A DNA stretch of 64,000 bases from positions 248,001-312,000 of the forward strand of contig JANEZZ010002707.1 of NCBI GenBank assembly GCA_026122225.1, given 5' to 3'. Of the stretch, positions 32,290-43,732 are shown in pieces (the stretch's first letter is position 1; every line of letters starts with the position of its first letter). The translations under genes were made by a program, and so were the position numbers. This stretch comes from Heloderma charlesbogerti (lineage: Eukaryota; Chordata; Lepidosauria; Squamata; Helodermatidae). The notes below the pieces were generated by a model. The model was not told the DNA's origin. It saw nothing but the letters and a program-made list of their open reading frames with translations, and did not search any database.

Positions 32290-34312
32290 TTTTCATAATA
32301 AAATCACAAAACAAAGAAAATCTCTGCAAAGCATAGTCTGGCATCTGATTTACCACTGCTTACAAAAATGAAAATTATACACAGCCTGTGTAATGGCACT
32401 GCACTAATCAGAGGTAAACATGTTGCCCTCTGAGCTTTCTCAGTAATCAGGAAAGCGTGCTTGTTTACAATGCGAAGTATTTTTACATTTATGGCCCTTG
32501 CTAAATTTAATGTCGACTTGCTACCTATCCCTTTTAGAAACAGAGGGCATGAAATAAGGGTTCTTAATTCTGAGTTTAACTATTCCAAATTTACCACTAG
32601 GTCAACGAGATATTTCGATCTCCCTAGGAGAGTTTAATTACTTATTGCTTCCTCAACACTTCTTCAGCCTGGCAAAATGAAGACACCACATCACTATGCA
32701 GTCTGACAGACAAATCTAAAACCTTGCTGAAGTGGCACTGAATACTGTAGAGAAAACTGTATTAAAACCTTTCCTTACAGCCCATAAACTGGCTAAAAGT
32801 CCTGACAGACTGGAAAATTACACCTGCCTGCTCTCCATTTTTAGATAGGACCATTTTGCACCATTTGAGCCTCAAAACCCAGGAAAAAGGTAAGATATAT
32901 AGTCACCTCTAATTTCAATTGGTCAGGGACTTTTCTTAAAAGAGGTTACTAATAATTCTTATCTGTAGGCAATGTAATTTGTTTTCATCTGGCATCTTCT
33001 CCTTATCCAGCTGTCCCCATCTAAACACATTAACAGAGTGCAAAATCTTTCTATAAATGGATTCACTATAGGTACTAGAAGAAATCCAAAATAAGCATGA
33101 GTTCTTGGCCAATGGCCTGTTCTTAAAATGTTATGTTGTACATTTCCTTCCATCACTTGATCAGTATCATCATGCATTTCTTTCCAGGTGAAACATGGAA
33201 GTAACATTTGGGAGTCAGTTGGTCAACTTCCATAACAAACCACCCTGGAAGAAACTTTACTAACGTTTTGCTCTTTTTCTACCTGGGTTGTTCATTTAAC
33301 TCCTGGCAGGGATTCAGTTGCTAGCCTGTGTCCTTCATTTGGCGCCCTTTTTAAAAAGGATTTTTTTCTGTAAATCTACAGGATATGATCACACACAGAC
33401 ACCTCCATCTTCCCTCTACAACCCCATTAATATTGTGCCCACACAGGAACCCTGAGTTCCTTATTTGTATATAGCAGGGGTGAGCAGACTTCAGGCTTGC
33501 CAGATCTGCTTTGTTTTTTACCAGAACCCCAAGATCCACCAACAAGAGCCAAGTCTAAGCAAAACACTTAGAATTTAAGAAGAGAGTGCTTCTGAGCACA
33601 TTCTGGGCTTAGGAATCTGTTTTCAGTTCCAAAACCGAACTGAGCTCACAATCTTTTCAAACAAAACAAAAGTCTACTCCTGGTTATCCCAGTGTAGGTG
33701 GGACAAATGATGATCTTGTTGCTACTGTTAAACAGTTGGAAGTCAGAACCCCTGCTGACTAAGGGCAAATCAAGAGACACCTACCAGCCGTTCCTGAATG
33801 ACCTTCTGCCCACCACTTGTGTATAGACAAGCAGAGAACTGAGATCATTCACAATGGAGGGGCAGGGGAAAGAAGGAAAATCTCTCCTCCACTTGTCATG
33901 GTACAGTAGTATATGTTTTGGAAGCAGGACGTATTTGCAGGTAAAGAAGACTTAAGACTGAAAAATCAACACCCCAGTTGGTCTATACCTTGTTGACATG
34001 TTTCAGTCTTTTATCTCTATCCAGTGTATCATCTATTCATTTCCCTAGTGTTACTGCATTCCTGTGCACCAGGGTGACTGCCTCATTAATTTTCAATGGG
34101 ACACCCTTTTATGATTTTTTCCCTCAACCCAAAGGGGGGTAGGGAATAAACTAGCTTCAAATGAGAAAGTATCTTTTATAGACCAAAGTCCTGCTTCATG
34201 CCTTGCTGTTCTGACTGGCCTCATTAGTCTGATAATTTTTTTCAGTTGCCACAAGAACGCGCCACTGAAACAAATCTGTATTTGTTTTAAAGCTGGTCCA
34301 AGAATAGTCACT
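32290..34312. other. Intronic stretch without recognised features
   Basis: No exon recognised. A CAGGGGTGAGCAGACTTC motif at about 33,476 could be a hAT-type end, with no partner identified. Confidence 0.4.
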
Positions 34313-34337
34313 GTTGTTGTTGTTGTTGTTGTTGTTA
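34313..34337. repeat. TTG microsatellite
   Basis: A run of GTT units, eight in a row, followed by ATTTTG. Confidence 0.9.
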
Positions 34338-35133
34338 TTTTGTCCAACTGACGTCTTTTGATACCTGCACCTTTAGGGGCATATTTAGATTTTCATGATA
34401 CTCTCTTAAATGCAATATATGTATATATGTGTATGTTATATATAATCTACCAGAATAGTAAAGGAACTAATTAAATGCACAATTTTAATAGGAATCCATT
34501 AGAAGTTAGATTCCAGTCATTCTCCCTGAAAAACGAAAAAAGATTTATTTCAAGTTGCCTGGGTACTGCTAGGCTAGTGAATAATGTTCTCCATGTCTGA
34601 AGTAGGCAAGCATAGCTGGAGTTCCAGGAAAGAGGGTGGGGAAATCCAGATCCCAAAACATTAAAGAGAGCAAGTTTCTAGCCATCAATTTTGCAGGAAA
34701 ATGGCAAAGGCATTAGCTGGACAGGAGGAATGTATATCCTTCAAAGAAGAAATGGCACAATTCTCCTCTGCCGATGGGATCCAGAGCAGGCCTCTCCCCT
34801 AAATGATGTGTGTGTGTTCATATGGAAAACATTTTTCAAAGCATTTTAAAAAACTGATAAAACTTAGTTTAGAAGGCTAAACATGACGGGAGCCAGGCCC
34901 ATATCCTCAGAAGAATTAAGCACATTTTTACCTCAAAAAACTCAGATGATGAAGCCATAATTGATCACACAAATTGTAGCTATTAATGAAGTACTGAACT
35001 GATTCACTCTGGTAGACAAACACTGGAATAGCAGAAAACAGAACTGAACTGGAGGAAAGCAGAGGACAGAAGAGGGTATTTAATTGCAATGTGATGCATA
35101 TATATTACTCTTTACACAGCAAACGAAGAATTT

Positions 35134-35224
35134 ACAGTACAATCCTACATATGTCTACTTAGAAGTTAGTCCCACTGATTTCACTGGGACTTACTCCCAA
35201 GTAAGTTGGATAGGATTGCAGCCA
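35134..35224. repeat. Short palindromic repeat, family S (best copy)
   Basis: CAGTACAATCCTACATATGT at the left faces GTTGGATAGGATTGCAGCC at the right; inside, AAGTTAGTCCCACTGATTTC faces ACTGGGACTTACTCCC. The whole unit folds back on itself. Confidence 0.75.
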
Positions 35225-35382
35225 TAAGGATCTTGTTGGAAAGACACAGTTTAACATTGAAAACCTGCAGCTGCACAGTGTATTGGGTTTTTTTAGCTGT
35301 AGGAAAAGTTTACTACTTTCCTGCATTAATGATTACCTGATCTTCCAAACAATGCTGAACTTCCCTGAACTTGTACTTTCAA

Positions 35383-35464
35383 TGTGTAGCTATAGCTTTA
35401 ATTATATTGGGTAGTAGTACCTACTTTGCCACTAAAGAACCGACCAATGCTTTAAAATAAACAA
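35383..35464. repeat. Local duplicated segment, copy 1
   Basis: GTAGCTATAGCTTTAATTAT, GTAGTACCTACTTTGCC and TGCTTTAAAATAAAC are repeated in the same order and orientation at 36,457-36,568. Confidence 0.7.
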
Positions 35465-36456
35465 CGCAACATTATTTCTTGTTATAAGGAATAATTAGTA
35501 AGGCTAAATTTTCCCAAACCATATAAGACATAAAACAAACTACATCATTCTGTTTCGAAAGGACTTCCCCACAAATCAAGTTTAACAAGTTGAACAGCTT
35601 ATGCAGGTGAAGAGATACATCTGCCTTTCTCTACCTAGATATCTGAGCAGGGAAACAAAACAAAGAACCACCCCACACACTCTTCACATATTGTGAGAAA
35701 TGCCCATCCTAGGAAACATTAGAAATTTCTAGTCCACCCAATAGAATAGCAGGCCATGACCTGGTCATTACTTTCTCCAAAACAAAATTGGGTTACTGTG
35801 TTGTTGGCTCCTGTCTTTCTATGTTGCATGCAAGTACAGGTAAGCCAACATTATATCCAAGACTGGCCACAGACATGTAGACCTACTAAATGAAACACAA
35901 TTCTGCACAGGTACAGATATATATACATTCACCTGCACTTTGTCCATTTCAGACCCTGTGAATTGCTTCCCTTCCTCTTCCTTCCACCCTTCCTTCCTAT
36001 GCTCTTCCTTCCCCGCAACTCAGCTTGAATGCACAGTGGTACTACTCTCTTCTCAAAGATCCAACCCATCTACACCCACCTCCTTGACCTGAGTGTAATA
36101 GCTTTGCACCTCTCCTTCCAGCTACCCCTTCCATACTACCAAACGCTAAACCAGTTTTATTAAGCCACATACTTGTGGGAGAAAAGGAAAACAGTTTAGG
36201 AAGATCTGAGACTGTTGAGCACCATGCACCTTCATATATTTAGAATGATTTTGTCACTCAAAAGGCATCTATCAAAGCATTAAAAAAAAGTTCTAGTACT
36301 TGTGGTTGTGGAAAAAAGGATGCAAATCACTGAACTGTGTTTGCCTGAAGATAATACAAATGGCCTTTGGTAAGCCGAAATTAAAATCAGGTAGTGATGT
36401 TTCTTATGGTGTGCACATCTTTGGATTCTGACTCTTGTGTCTCCCATTCTTTCACT

Positions 36457-36568
36457 GTATAGCTATAGCTTTAATTATACTGGACCGTAGTACCTGCTTT
36501 GCTAGATTTGGGCACTGCTTTAACTAGAGATTTAACTAGAGATTTGGGCACTGCTTTAAAATAAACCA
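36457..36568. repeat. Local duplicated segment, copy 2
   Basis: Matches 35,383-35,464 but contains an added short tandem duplication (GATTTGGGCACTGCTTTAA occurs twice, separated by ACTAGAGATTTAACTAGA). Confidence 0.7.
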
Positions 36569-38989
36569 ATCAACAGAGAAAGGACAGCCCTTGAATGTCC
36601 TCCACCTTACTTAGATATTTCAAATTCTGAAAGTACCCAAATGCTCCACAGAGCCATATCTACAAAATGAACTAAGAAAATTATGTTTTTCAGTATGGTT
36701 TATTCAGAATATGTCACTGTTTCCTCAAAATAGGATTTGGAATTCTGGGACGAGTGCAACCAGACCTGCTCCTGGAAAACTGTTTGGACTGTGTGTCTAT
36801 GGTTAAACCTGCATGTCCTCAAATTTAACATTCCTGAAAGGCAGGGTGTGCCTGTGTGTTGACTTGGCAAAATTCGCATGTGGTGACTTTCTTGTTTTAT
36901 TTTCACATGAGGAAGTATTTGTATGAAACAGCTGCTGCATGAAAAACTCAAAAGTTACCACATCACAGAAAAATGTCTGAAAAGTAGCAACTTTTAAATG
37001 GTTTTTCTCACAATGCCAACAGCATCCCAGTCTAAGCCTATACACTCAAGAGGAGAAGGGTGAATGTGAACCCTTTGTTCCTGTTAACAAAAATATAAAT
37101 TTGCCCTCTTCCATGTTCGAAACCCCATCAGATTCACAGGACTGTAAAACTGACCCCCAGGGCAGCTCCTTATTATTATTGTTGTTGGTCATTCAAAATT
37201 AAGCAAATGCGCTGGAGCTTCTAACAATGGTGAGGAATACATTTTCTCCATTTATCCAAGTATTTCAAGATTGTCCCATGAAGTTGGATGTGGTCAACAA
37301 ATCATTATTTAGCAACGCACCATCTCCCTCTCACATGCCAGCTCCACAATACAGCAGGGGCTAAAAATAAACAGCTCCACACACTTAAGAGCCACTTGTA
37401 AGTGAGCAGCACTGATCCAGTTTACTTTGTTGTCACAAAACTAGGGCAATCTTGCTCTCAATTAACCGTTTGGTGTGTGCAGACCTTTGAAAAGACAAGC
37501 TACTGGGAGGAATGAAATGCCAAGTTCTAACTTTCACTGCTTTATCATCCTTTCATTTCTTGATCAAAGACTCATGTGAACACCACTAATTTGCTAAGAA
37601 ATTAAACATGAAAGGGGAACGCAATTCCGCAACTCACTGAAGAACACTGTGGGCAGTTAATGATTAATTAGCATTATAATACGTGACAGGCTGGTTTCAC
37701 AGAAGATGCTTGTTTTGATACTGAATTTGTTCGGTAGAGGAAATCTCTATGATGATGCCAGGGCTGTTGTTATAAGCAGTGCCAGAATGTTTCCCCTTGG
37801 GTTCGCTAGAGCTGCTGCACAGATCATGTAGACATAGCCAGGCCAAGACTGGTGCTTCAACGACAGCTCCAAATCTTGTTAGGTTCCTTCACTGACCATG
37901 GCAAGGCCTTAGGATAAAGCCCCTAAAAAGCACACTTCCTTAACTTGCAATGTAGAAAGTTAGTGCAAGCTGCTAAACCCACACTTCTGAAATGATAAAG
38001 AAGTACTGTTCCAAGAGCAGGGCTGTTATGTGTTGAAGAGAACAAAGCACAAGGGCTGGGCAGGTTTTGTTTCTAGGTGAAAGGTTAGAAGGTTAAGACC
38101 CTGAATAAAGGCAAAATTGCACTTGTAGTTTCTTTTAATGAAAGATATGGGGGGGAAATGTGCTACAGCAAGGACAGCAACTCATAAGAATCAGGAAAGA
38201 GAACATTTTGTTCAAAGACCTACTTTGACAGGCCTTCAGGCAACTCCTGTGGTTCACAAGCCTTACATCATGTGCTAAATAAATGAAGCCAGGGGAAACA
38301 TAAAACATTCACATAGTCAGATCAATAGTCCATTTAGCCTTGTAACCTGTCTCTAAGTTCACTGGAATGCACCAACCAATCAACATGGCTTCTGAAATAC
38401 CAAGATAAACTACTGTGAAAGTTGGGAATGACCACCCACAAGATCAATTATTTCATGTTTGCCCTGTTCCTTGCTCTTCCTCTTTTCTGTGAGTGCTGTT
38501 AAGGAAGCAAGTGACTAGTCTAGATGGACCTCTATCTGACTCAATAGGGAAGTTTTGTGTTCCTATCTTCAGCCTGGCATCAGTCACTCAAGGCTTGTTA
38601 ACTACCGTAGCTGGACTAAGACAGGAAAGCTGTTCCTTGGGTAACCGTTTTCCAAAATTGATTTCTTGCCTTGCAATGTGAAAATAAACAGCTTATCCGG
38701 TCGGCTTGCAAAACAGACAAAGAGCAGAACAATAGTCTCACTCTTTTTTTTGTTATTCTCCTCCATAGCTAGAGCTAGCATTCATACTCAACAAACCAAC
38801 ATCAACAGACAGAAAGGAGAGAAATGACAAATATTGAGGAAAATATACACAGTATGTCCGTCTACAGTACAGTATTCATACTTACTGAAGCAGAAGATCC
38901 AAGTATGAAGACATTATTTTGTAAGGGATTGTGAAAAGGGGATTATCTAATTGGCTGGTTATTTGGTAATTTGGACAATTATTTGAATG
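36569..38989. other. Intronic stretch without recognised features
   Basis: No exon or defined repeat. An AT-rich, TAATTA-containing patch at about 37,655-37,690 has the look of noncoding sequence under constraint, but this cannot be judged without alignment. Confidence 0.35.
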
Positions 38990-39090
38990 CATCTTCATTC
39001 ATTCATTCATTCATTATATTTCTATACTGCCCAACAGCCAAAGTTCTCTGGGCAGTTTATCAAAATTAAAAACCTCAAAAATACAAAATC
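38990..39090 (-). mobile_element. L2-type LINE or SINE tail
   Basis: An ATTC microsatellite (about 38,996-39,018) followed by TATACTGCCCAACAGCCAAA and TCTCTGGGCAGTTTATC is the complement of the common GCCCAGAGA...GGGCGGTATA 3' end seen in this repeat class. Confidence 0.55.
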
Positions 39091-39766
39091 TTTAGGACTG
39101 AGGTCCATCTAAACCTCACAGGCAAACTAAAGAGGAAGAGCCACCTAAGCACAACTATAAGTTTAGGAGAAAGTAAACTGTACATAACATGTGAAACCCT
39201 AGTCATTAAACTTGGATTTATAGCAATTTTAATAAGGCTCTGAAGTTTTGACTGGCTGGCTCTAAAAATAACAGGAAAGACTGAACAACCTAAACCTTCA
39301 CATAATTTTTAAAGTCAATATTCAATTAAAATATTTATTTAGATGACAAAAGGCATGATCCACAATTTTTTTTCTCAGGTCATTTAGTTTCACAAGGTTA
39401 AAAAAAAATCTCCCAAACCTTACTCATGTGAGTTGCTTTTATTCATGCAAGTAATAAGGCCTGCTCTAATGAGTAGGAGGCTGAATGATTAATAGCCAGC
39501 TACTCACTTATTGCAGCAGCATGCAAGTACTCAAGATGGGTTTACCAACAGCTACACCAGTGCAATATTTCAACATACATCATAACTCCTGCACAACTGC
39601 TGAACGATCAAGGTGTTATAACAGGAAGTTGCTTGGGGAAAGGAGATCCATTCAGCACATTTTGTGTGATGCTACTCCATGTACTGTAGTACAAACAGCC
39701 GTGAAGCTGAACAAATGATGTATTACTTATGCACACGCAACAAATGCAGCACTTAGCAGAGCTCAC

Positions 39767-39905
39767 CTTGGAATGGCAGTAGGCTTCCAGTACCTGCAGA
39801 AGAGGTGCTGCCCATCTGCATTGACCAAATGAGGAAGGTCCTGATACGGGACATTCTGGGGAGTTCTCCGTGGGGAACTTTCCTCTGGCATTCTAGAAGA
39901 GTGAC
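39767..39905 (-). CDS. MGLL: MGLL exon 2 (start codon and N-terminus of monoglyceride lipase)
   Basis: Monoglyceride lipase hydrolyses monoacylglycerols, including the endocannabinoid 2-arachidonoylglycerol, to a fatty acid and glycerol; it is a peripheral membrane and cytosolic serine hydrolase of the alpha/beta-hydrolase fold. Read on the minus strand, the ATG at 39,891-39,889 opens 41 codons plus 2 nt. They begin [12 protein letters not shown] and include [15 protein letters not shown], which matches the N-terminus of vertebrate MGLL nearly residue for residue (family knowledge). The donor is a clean AAG|GTGAGC. The acceptor could be at 39,905 (preceded by a pyrimidine-rich tract ending TTGTAG) or at 39,892 (TTCTAG); neither changes the ATG. 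The exon ends in phase 2 and joins exon 3 at 13,384 as AG|G. In mammals a 303-residue isoform begins at this same MPEESS methionine. No upstream in-frame start was confirmed. Confidence 0.93.
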
Positions 39906-40906
39906 CTACAAGATGTGGAAAGAAAGCAAGACACACTTCTTTTTAGCAAAACGGCTGAAAAGAATGCTAGTGAAGGAATCTGCTAATATGCCATGCTCCT
40001 GAAAAGAGCTCATCTGTAAATGAACTGATACTACCGAAGAACAGCTCTTTCACTTTCCAAAGATACACAACCCTAGACTGGATCTCATCGGCTTTATGCA
40101 ACTGCTTTGCAGATTGAAGGCTTGCACATTTTTTTGCTTGGATAAAACACTCAAAGGGTAAAAAGGAGAAAAAGCACCTAACCACACTGCCTCATTACAG
40201 CTTGTACTCTTCCCCCTCTCCCTACCTCATCTCCCATCTGTGTTTATTTGCCATCACTTAGGGAAGCAGATCTTACCAACGAAAAATAAAAAAATTGTTT
40301 AGCTGCAATCAAGTGCAAATTGTGAAGCTCCTGTATGGACAGAAGAAGCCAGCTGCATAAAAGATTCATCATCCCCTTCTTAAAAAAAAAAAAAAATCTC
40401 CAAAGAATGGCACAAGAGACACTGTAATGAGGTGACTGACATTGTCTTATTGCTATGATCTTTTCTGACATCTGGGGAAACGGGAGGGGGGGAGTTAAAA
40501 AAAAACACCAAACCCTACAGAACAGAATGTCGTAACAAACCTGATTTCATCCTGTGCACGGTTTTGCATTCCAAAGAGAAGCCGGCATTGCAAGTCAAAT
40601 GCAATCAGAAAGAGCGCTTTGCATGTCGCCGATGAGCGGCAGGAACACCCAGCCTAACATCCAGCACCCCCCTAGTGCCCAGAATCAATTCTTCACCGCT
40701 TCGCTTAGCCACTACCGGCAGCAACCCTGACTTCCCACCCCGCCTTTGCAAGCTCCTGTGCTCCACAGGGGCTGGGCTGCTGCTGCCGCTGCCTGCGATC
40801 GGTTCTCCTCGCTCTGCCTCTTCCCCTCCCGAGCTCCTCTTTGCAATCGCTCTCTTGAGGAAGAAACTGGGCTCAAATCAATCTACCGCTTCTTGCTCAT
40901 TTCATC

Positions 40907-40913
40907 ACTCACC
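40907..40913 (-). other. Candidate exon 1 splice donor of MGLL
   Basis: On the minus strand a run of G is followed by GTGAGTG, a strong donor consensus, inside the CpG island and about 1.0 kb upstream of the exon 2 acceptor. If it is used, exon 1 is probably noncoding. An ATG just upstream (40,921-40,919) is not in frame with the exon 2 ATG through either acceptor candidate. Other weaker donors exist in the island. Confidence 0.3.
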
Positions 40914-41017
40914 CCCCCCATCTTCTTAAGCAAATCGCGTGTGTGGGCCGGAGGGAGGAAGAAGGGGGGGCTGTGTGATATGCGGGGGAGAATAACAGTC
41001 CATTTCCCAGAACCTGA

Positions 41018-41040
41018 CACACACACACACACACACACAT
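41018..41040. repeat. CA microsatellite
   Basis: A CA run of about eleven units inside the CpG island. Confidence 0.9.
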
Positions 41041-41977
41041 CAAAGGCACCTTGAACACATTCAGCCGTGGGCCGCTCGAACGGAAAGCTCCCAAGCGGGG
41101 CAGGCTGATTGGCGGCAGGTTGCTTTCAAACTTTCCGTCTTGCCCTTGACAATACAAGGTGGATGGAGGCAGCGAAGGCGGGGGAGAGATAGGGCGTGCT
41201 TGCGTGCGATCCGAACGGCTGTCCCCGCTGGAAAATATCTGGGGACTCTTCCTCGACCGTTTTATGCTCAAACATCCCGGGTTTCCCAGAACCACGGATG
41301 CTTTTTAAAAGCAACCCGCTTCCTGTGCGCGCGCGCGCGCGCGTGTATGTGTGCGCGTGTGTACACAACCTGCATGCTTTGCAAGGGGTGCGGGTCGGGC
41401 ACTCGGCCTTTTCAACAAGTAGCCCGCCGGGCTGGACTCCGATCGACGTGGCCCGCGGCCCCCCTGTGGCGAGAGCGCGCGGCCCGCGCTCGCTTGAAGC
41501 GCGCGTTGCCCGGGAGGGCGGCGAAGGAGGAGGGCTGGGGCGCAGGGCTGGGCAGGGCTGAGTTACCCGGTGGTGAGACGCGCCGCTGGGCTCGTGGCGT
41601 TGCTGCCGGCCGTGCCAGGCGCGAAGGAGCCGCTCGGTCCGTTCTCACACGTGCGTGAGCGCAAGCCGGCCGAGGCGCTGAAGGTTTCTTGTAGGGCAGA
41701 GGAAATAAAAAATAAAAGCCTTTCCCCGCCTGGCAGGGCCGGCGCAGTAGGAGGAGTAGCCGCTGGAGTCTCTCCCTTCCGCGCGCGCACACGCTCACTC
41801 GTGGCCACGCACGACCTTTCCTCGCGGGCCAGGCCCGCAGCCAGATGGCTCTCCTTAGGTGTCGGGGCGTGCCTGGTTAATTTCCCAGCAGCGAGTCCGG
41901 CATGTGAGACGGTGGCCCTTCTTGCAAAACATCAACCGCAGCCCTCTAAAGAACCTGAAGCTCCAACATGGTATGCC

Positions 41978-42177
41978 CAGCGGAGGCTGGTGGCTCCGAT
42001 GTCAGTGGGGCTGTGAATCCGCTCTGGGTTTGAGTCAGAACTCGAAAGGAGCCATCCAAGGTGCTGACCCCAGTCCCGAAAATAGGGTCAACAGCTTGGA
42101 TAGCTCTTTTAGAGTTCCTACTGAAACCTAGAGTGGATTCACAGCCCCACTGACATCGGAGCCACCAGCCTCCACTG
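41978..42177. mobile_element. Long-TIR MITE, 200 bp
   Basis: Inverted termini of about 40 bp: the left begins CAGCGGAGGCTGGTGGCTCC and the right ends with its complement, GGAGCCACCAGCCTCCACTG. The next block, GATGTCAGTGGGGCTGTGAA, is likewise inverted on the right. Flanking 8-mers GGTATGCC and GCTACACC agree at 5 positions, a possible decayed hAT-size duplication. It lies just upstream of the MGLL CpG island. Confidence 0.75.
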
Positions 42178-43643
42178 GCTACACCATTGGCCTGCCCTAC
42201 CATTAGGCAGAGTGAGACAGCCAGTTGCACTTGCCCCAGGCAGCAGGTGCTGAGTGATGTGGAGCAGGTGGTGGCAGCCCCTTGGCTGTTCCCAAGGTTG
42301 GGAGGACAGAGTGGTGTGTTCCAGGCAAGCTGACCTGTGCCCCCTAAGCTAGCCTGGTGCCCCCCTTCACCAAAGTTGAAGCAATATCCAACTGCCAGCC
42401 CAGGTAGCTTCAACTCAGGCAGCAGAATGTCTTGGGGCAGCCCTGGGGTGCACACTGATGCTGCTCTTTACTGGTCCCTAAACTGGGGATAATACTGCCC
42501 TGTGTGTGTGCGGGGGGGGGGGAGGGATCTTCCCCCTTCTTACCTATCTAGTAGCTAGATGGGTGAAGTTAGAGAAACTGTCACTTCTCTACACAAGGGA
42601 GATGGGGCCAATGGTGAATTACAGGAAGGCGGGGGGGTCCTTACCTTTTGGGTTGCCCTGCCTTTGCTATTATTTTTAGAAGACTACATGGAGTGGGTGG
42701 GTATGATCTGGGTAAAATGCTGGAAGAGTGGATGGGGCTTAATGGATTTTATTAACACCCCTCCTTCTCCTATAATTCAAGCGCCGAACTGGGTAGTATT
42801 ATGTAATAGGGGATGTAATAGGAACTACCTAAATTTGAGGGTAGTTCCTGGCCCATAAGCATGTATCTGTAATTTATTATGAATTGCAGTAATGACTGTT
42901 AGAATTAATACCAACAGCAGCAGAAGTAACAATCTTATTTTGAATTCCAAGTACATGGGCCTAATGGTATAGGGTAGAGTCAGCAAAGGAATGGTTAAGA
43001 CAATCAGTTTTTGTAACTGATAAATGTGGTCTGGAAAAAATAGAATATTGAGGGAGAAATAGCATCAGAACAACGGGATGGGGTGTGTGTCATGGGCTGC
43101 ACAAGTAAGCCAGATAAAAAACAGTACAGATGAAAGAAAGAAAGAACCTAGTGTAGATTGGCCCTGATATAAGTAGAAAAACACCATACAAGTGCTGTAT
43201 AAATACTGTATTGCTATTAATGGCCTCTGAGTGCACTAAAAAGTTAAAAAGCACAGATACCCATAGAGATTAAAAGCACACACTCCTGCACATTGACGGT
43301 GAACCATGAACCAATCCCATACATTACTCTAGAATGAGAGATGTAAAGACCTTTTGTTTTAAAGCACGGTTCTTTGTTTCAGAATGTGAAGCCCTCAAAG
43401 AACACAGTTGGCATCCTTATTTTGTGAACATGACACTTTCATGAAATTATGCACAACGTTCAGTACAGCTTATTTCTAATGTGTATCCAATTAAATATAA
43501 GCGTAATAGAATATAACAATCATACCCAGTAAAGGATAAATTAAGATAGTTCAATAACTGTTAAGCAAATAAGTATCCCAAAATAGGTGATTCAACTCAA
43601 GATATGTTTGCCATTTTCCAGTCAGATAACTCTAATTAAAATG
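42178..43643. other. Intergenic stretch without recognised features
   Basis: No exon. Contains a G-run at about 42,511-42,522. Nothing else supported. Confidence 0.4.
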
Positions 43644-43732
43644 CTGGGTTGTATCCAATGTTAGTCTGACTTAGAGTAGACCCATTGACATGAGTGGAAC
43701 TTAACTTAGACTAACATTATATGCAACTCATT
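43644..43732. repeat. Fold-back repeat, family T
   Basis: GGGTTGTATCCAATGTTAGT faces ACTAACATTATATGCAACTC; CTTAGAGTAGACCCATTGAC faces TGAGTGGAACTTAACTTAG. It resembles the repeat split at 18,511/19,027. Confidence 0.65.

Larger units (their letters stand above)
13385..39766 (-). other. MGLL: MGLL intron 2
   Basis: The space between the two recognised coding exons is 26,382 bp, with a GTGAGC donor at the 39,766 side and a TTTAG acceptor at the 13,385 side. It contains a near full-length CR1 in the same orientation as MGLL, three Harbinger-like MITEs, two hAT-like MITEs, SINEs and microsatellites, listed separately. No further coding exon was recognised in it. Confidence 0.85.
40640..41880 (-). 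promoter_or_regulatory. MGLL: CpG island, probable MGLL promoter and first-exon region
   Basis: Base composition changes sharply here: the stretch is GC-rich and full of CpG, while both flanks are AT-richer and CpG-poor. It begins about 750 bp upstream of MGLL exon 2 on the minus strand, where a housekeeping-type promoter would lie. No TATA box was recognised. It contains a CA microsatellite (about 41,018-41,040) and an alternating CG/TG tract (about 41,327-41,365) that could form Z-DNA. Long open frames across it are products of high GC content and were not called as genes. The transcription start was not located. Confidence 0.65.

Noticed and set aside
40919..40921. MGLL start codon in exon 1 (ATG followed by G-run)
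   Set aside because: Through either exon 2 acceptor candidate it is out of frame with the MGLL coding sequence, and exon 2 has the start codon known from mammals.
41140..42016. Overlapping 120-170 codon frames on both strands in the GC-rich region
   Set aside because: All frames are open because stop codons are rare at this GC content. Composition is dominated by Arg, Ala and Gly, and no domain is recognisable.
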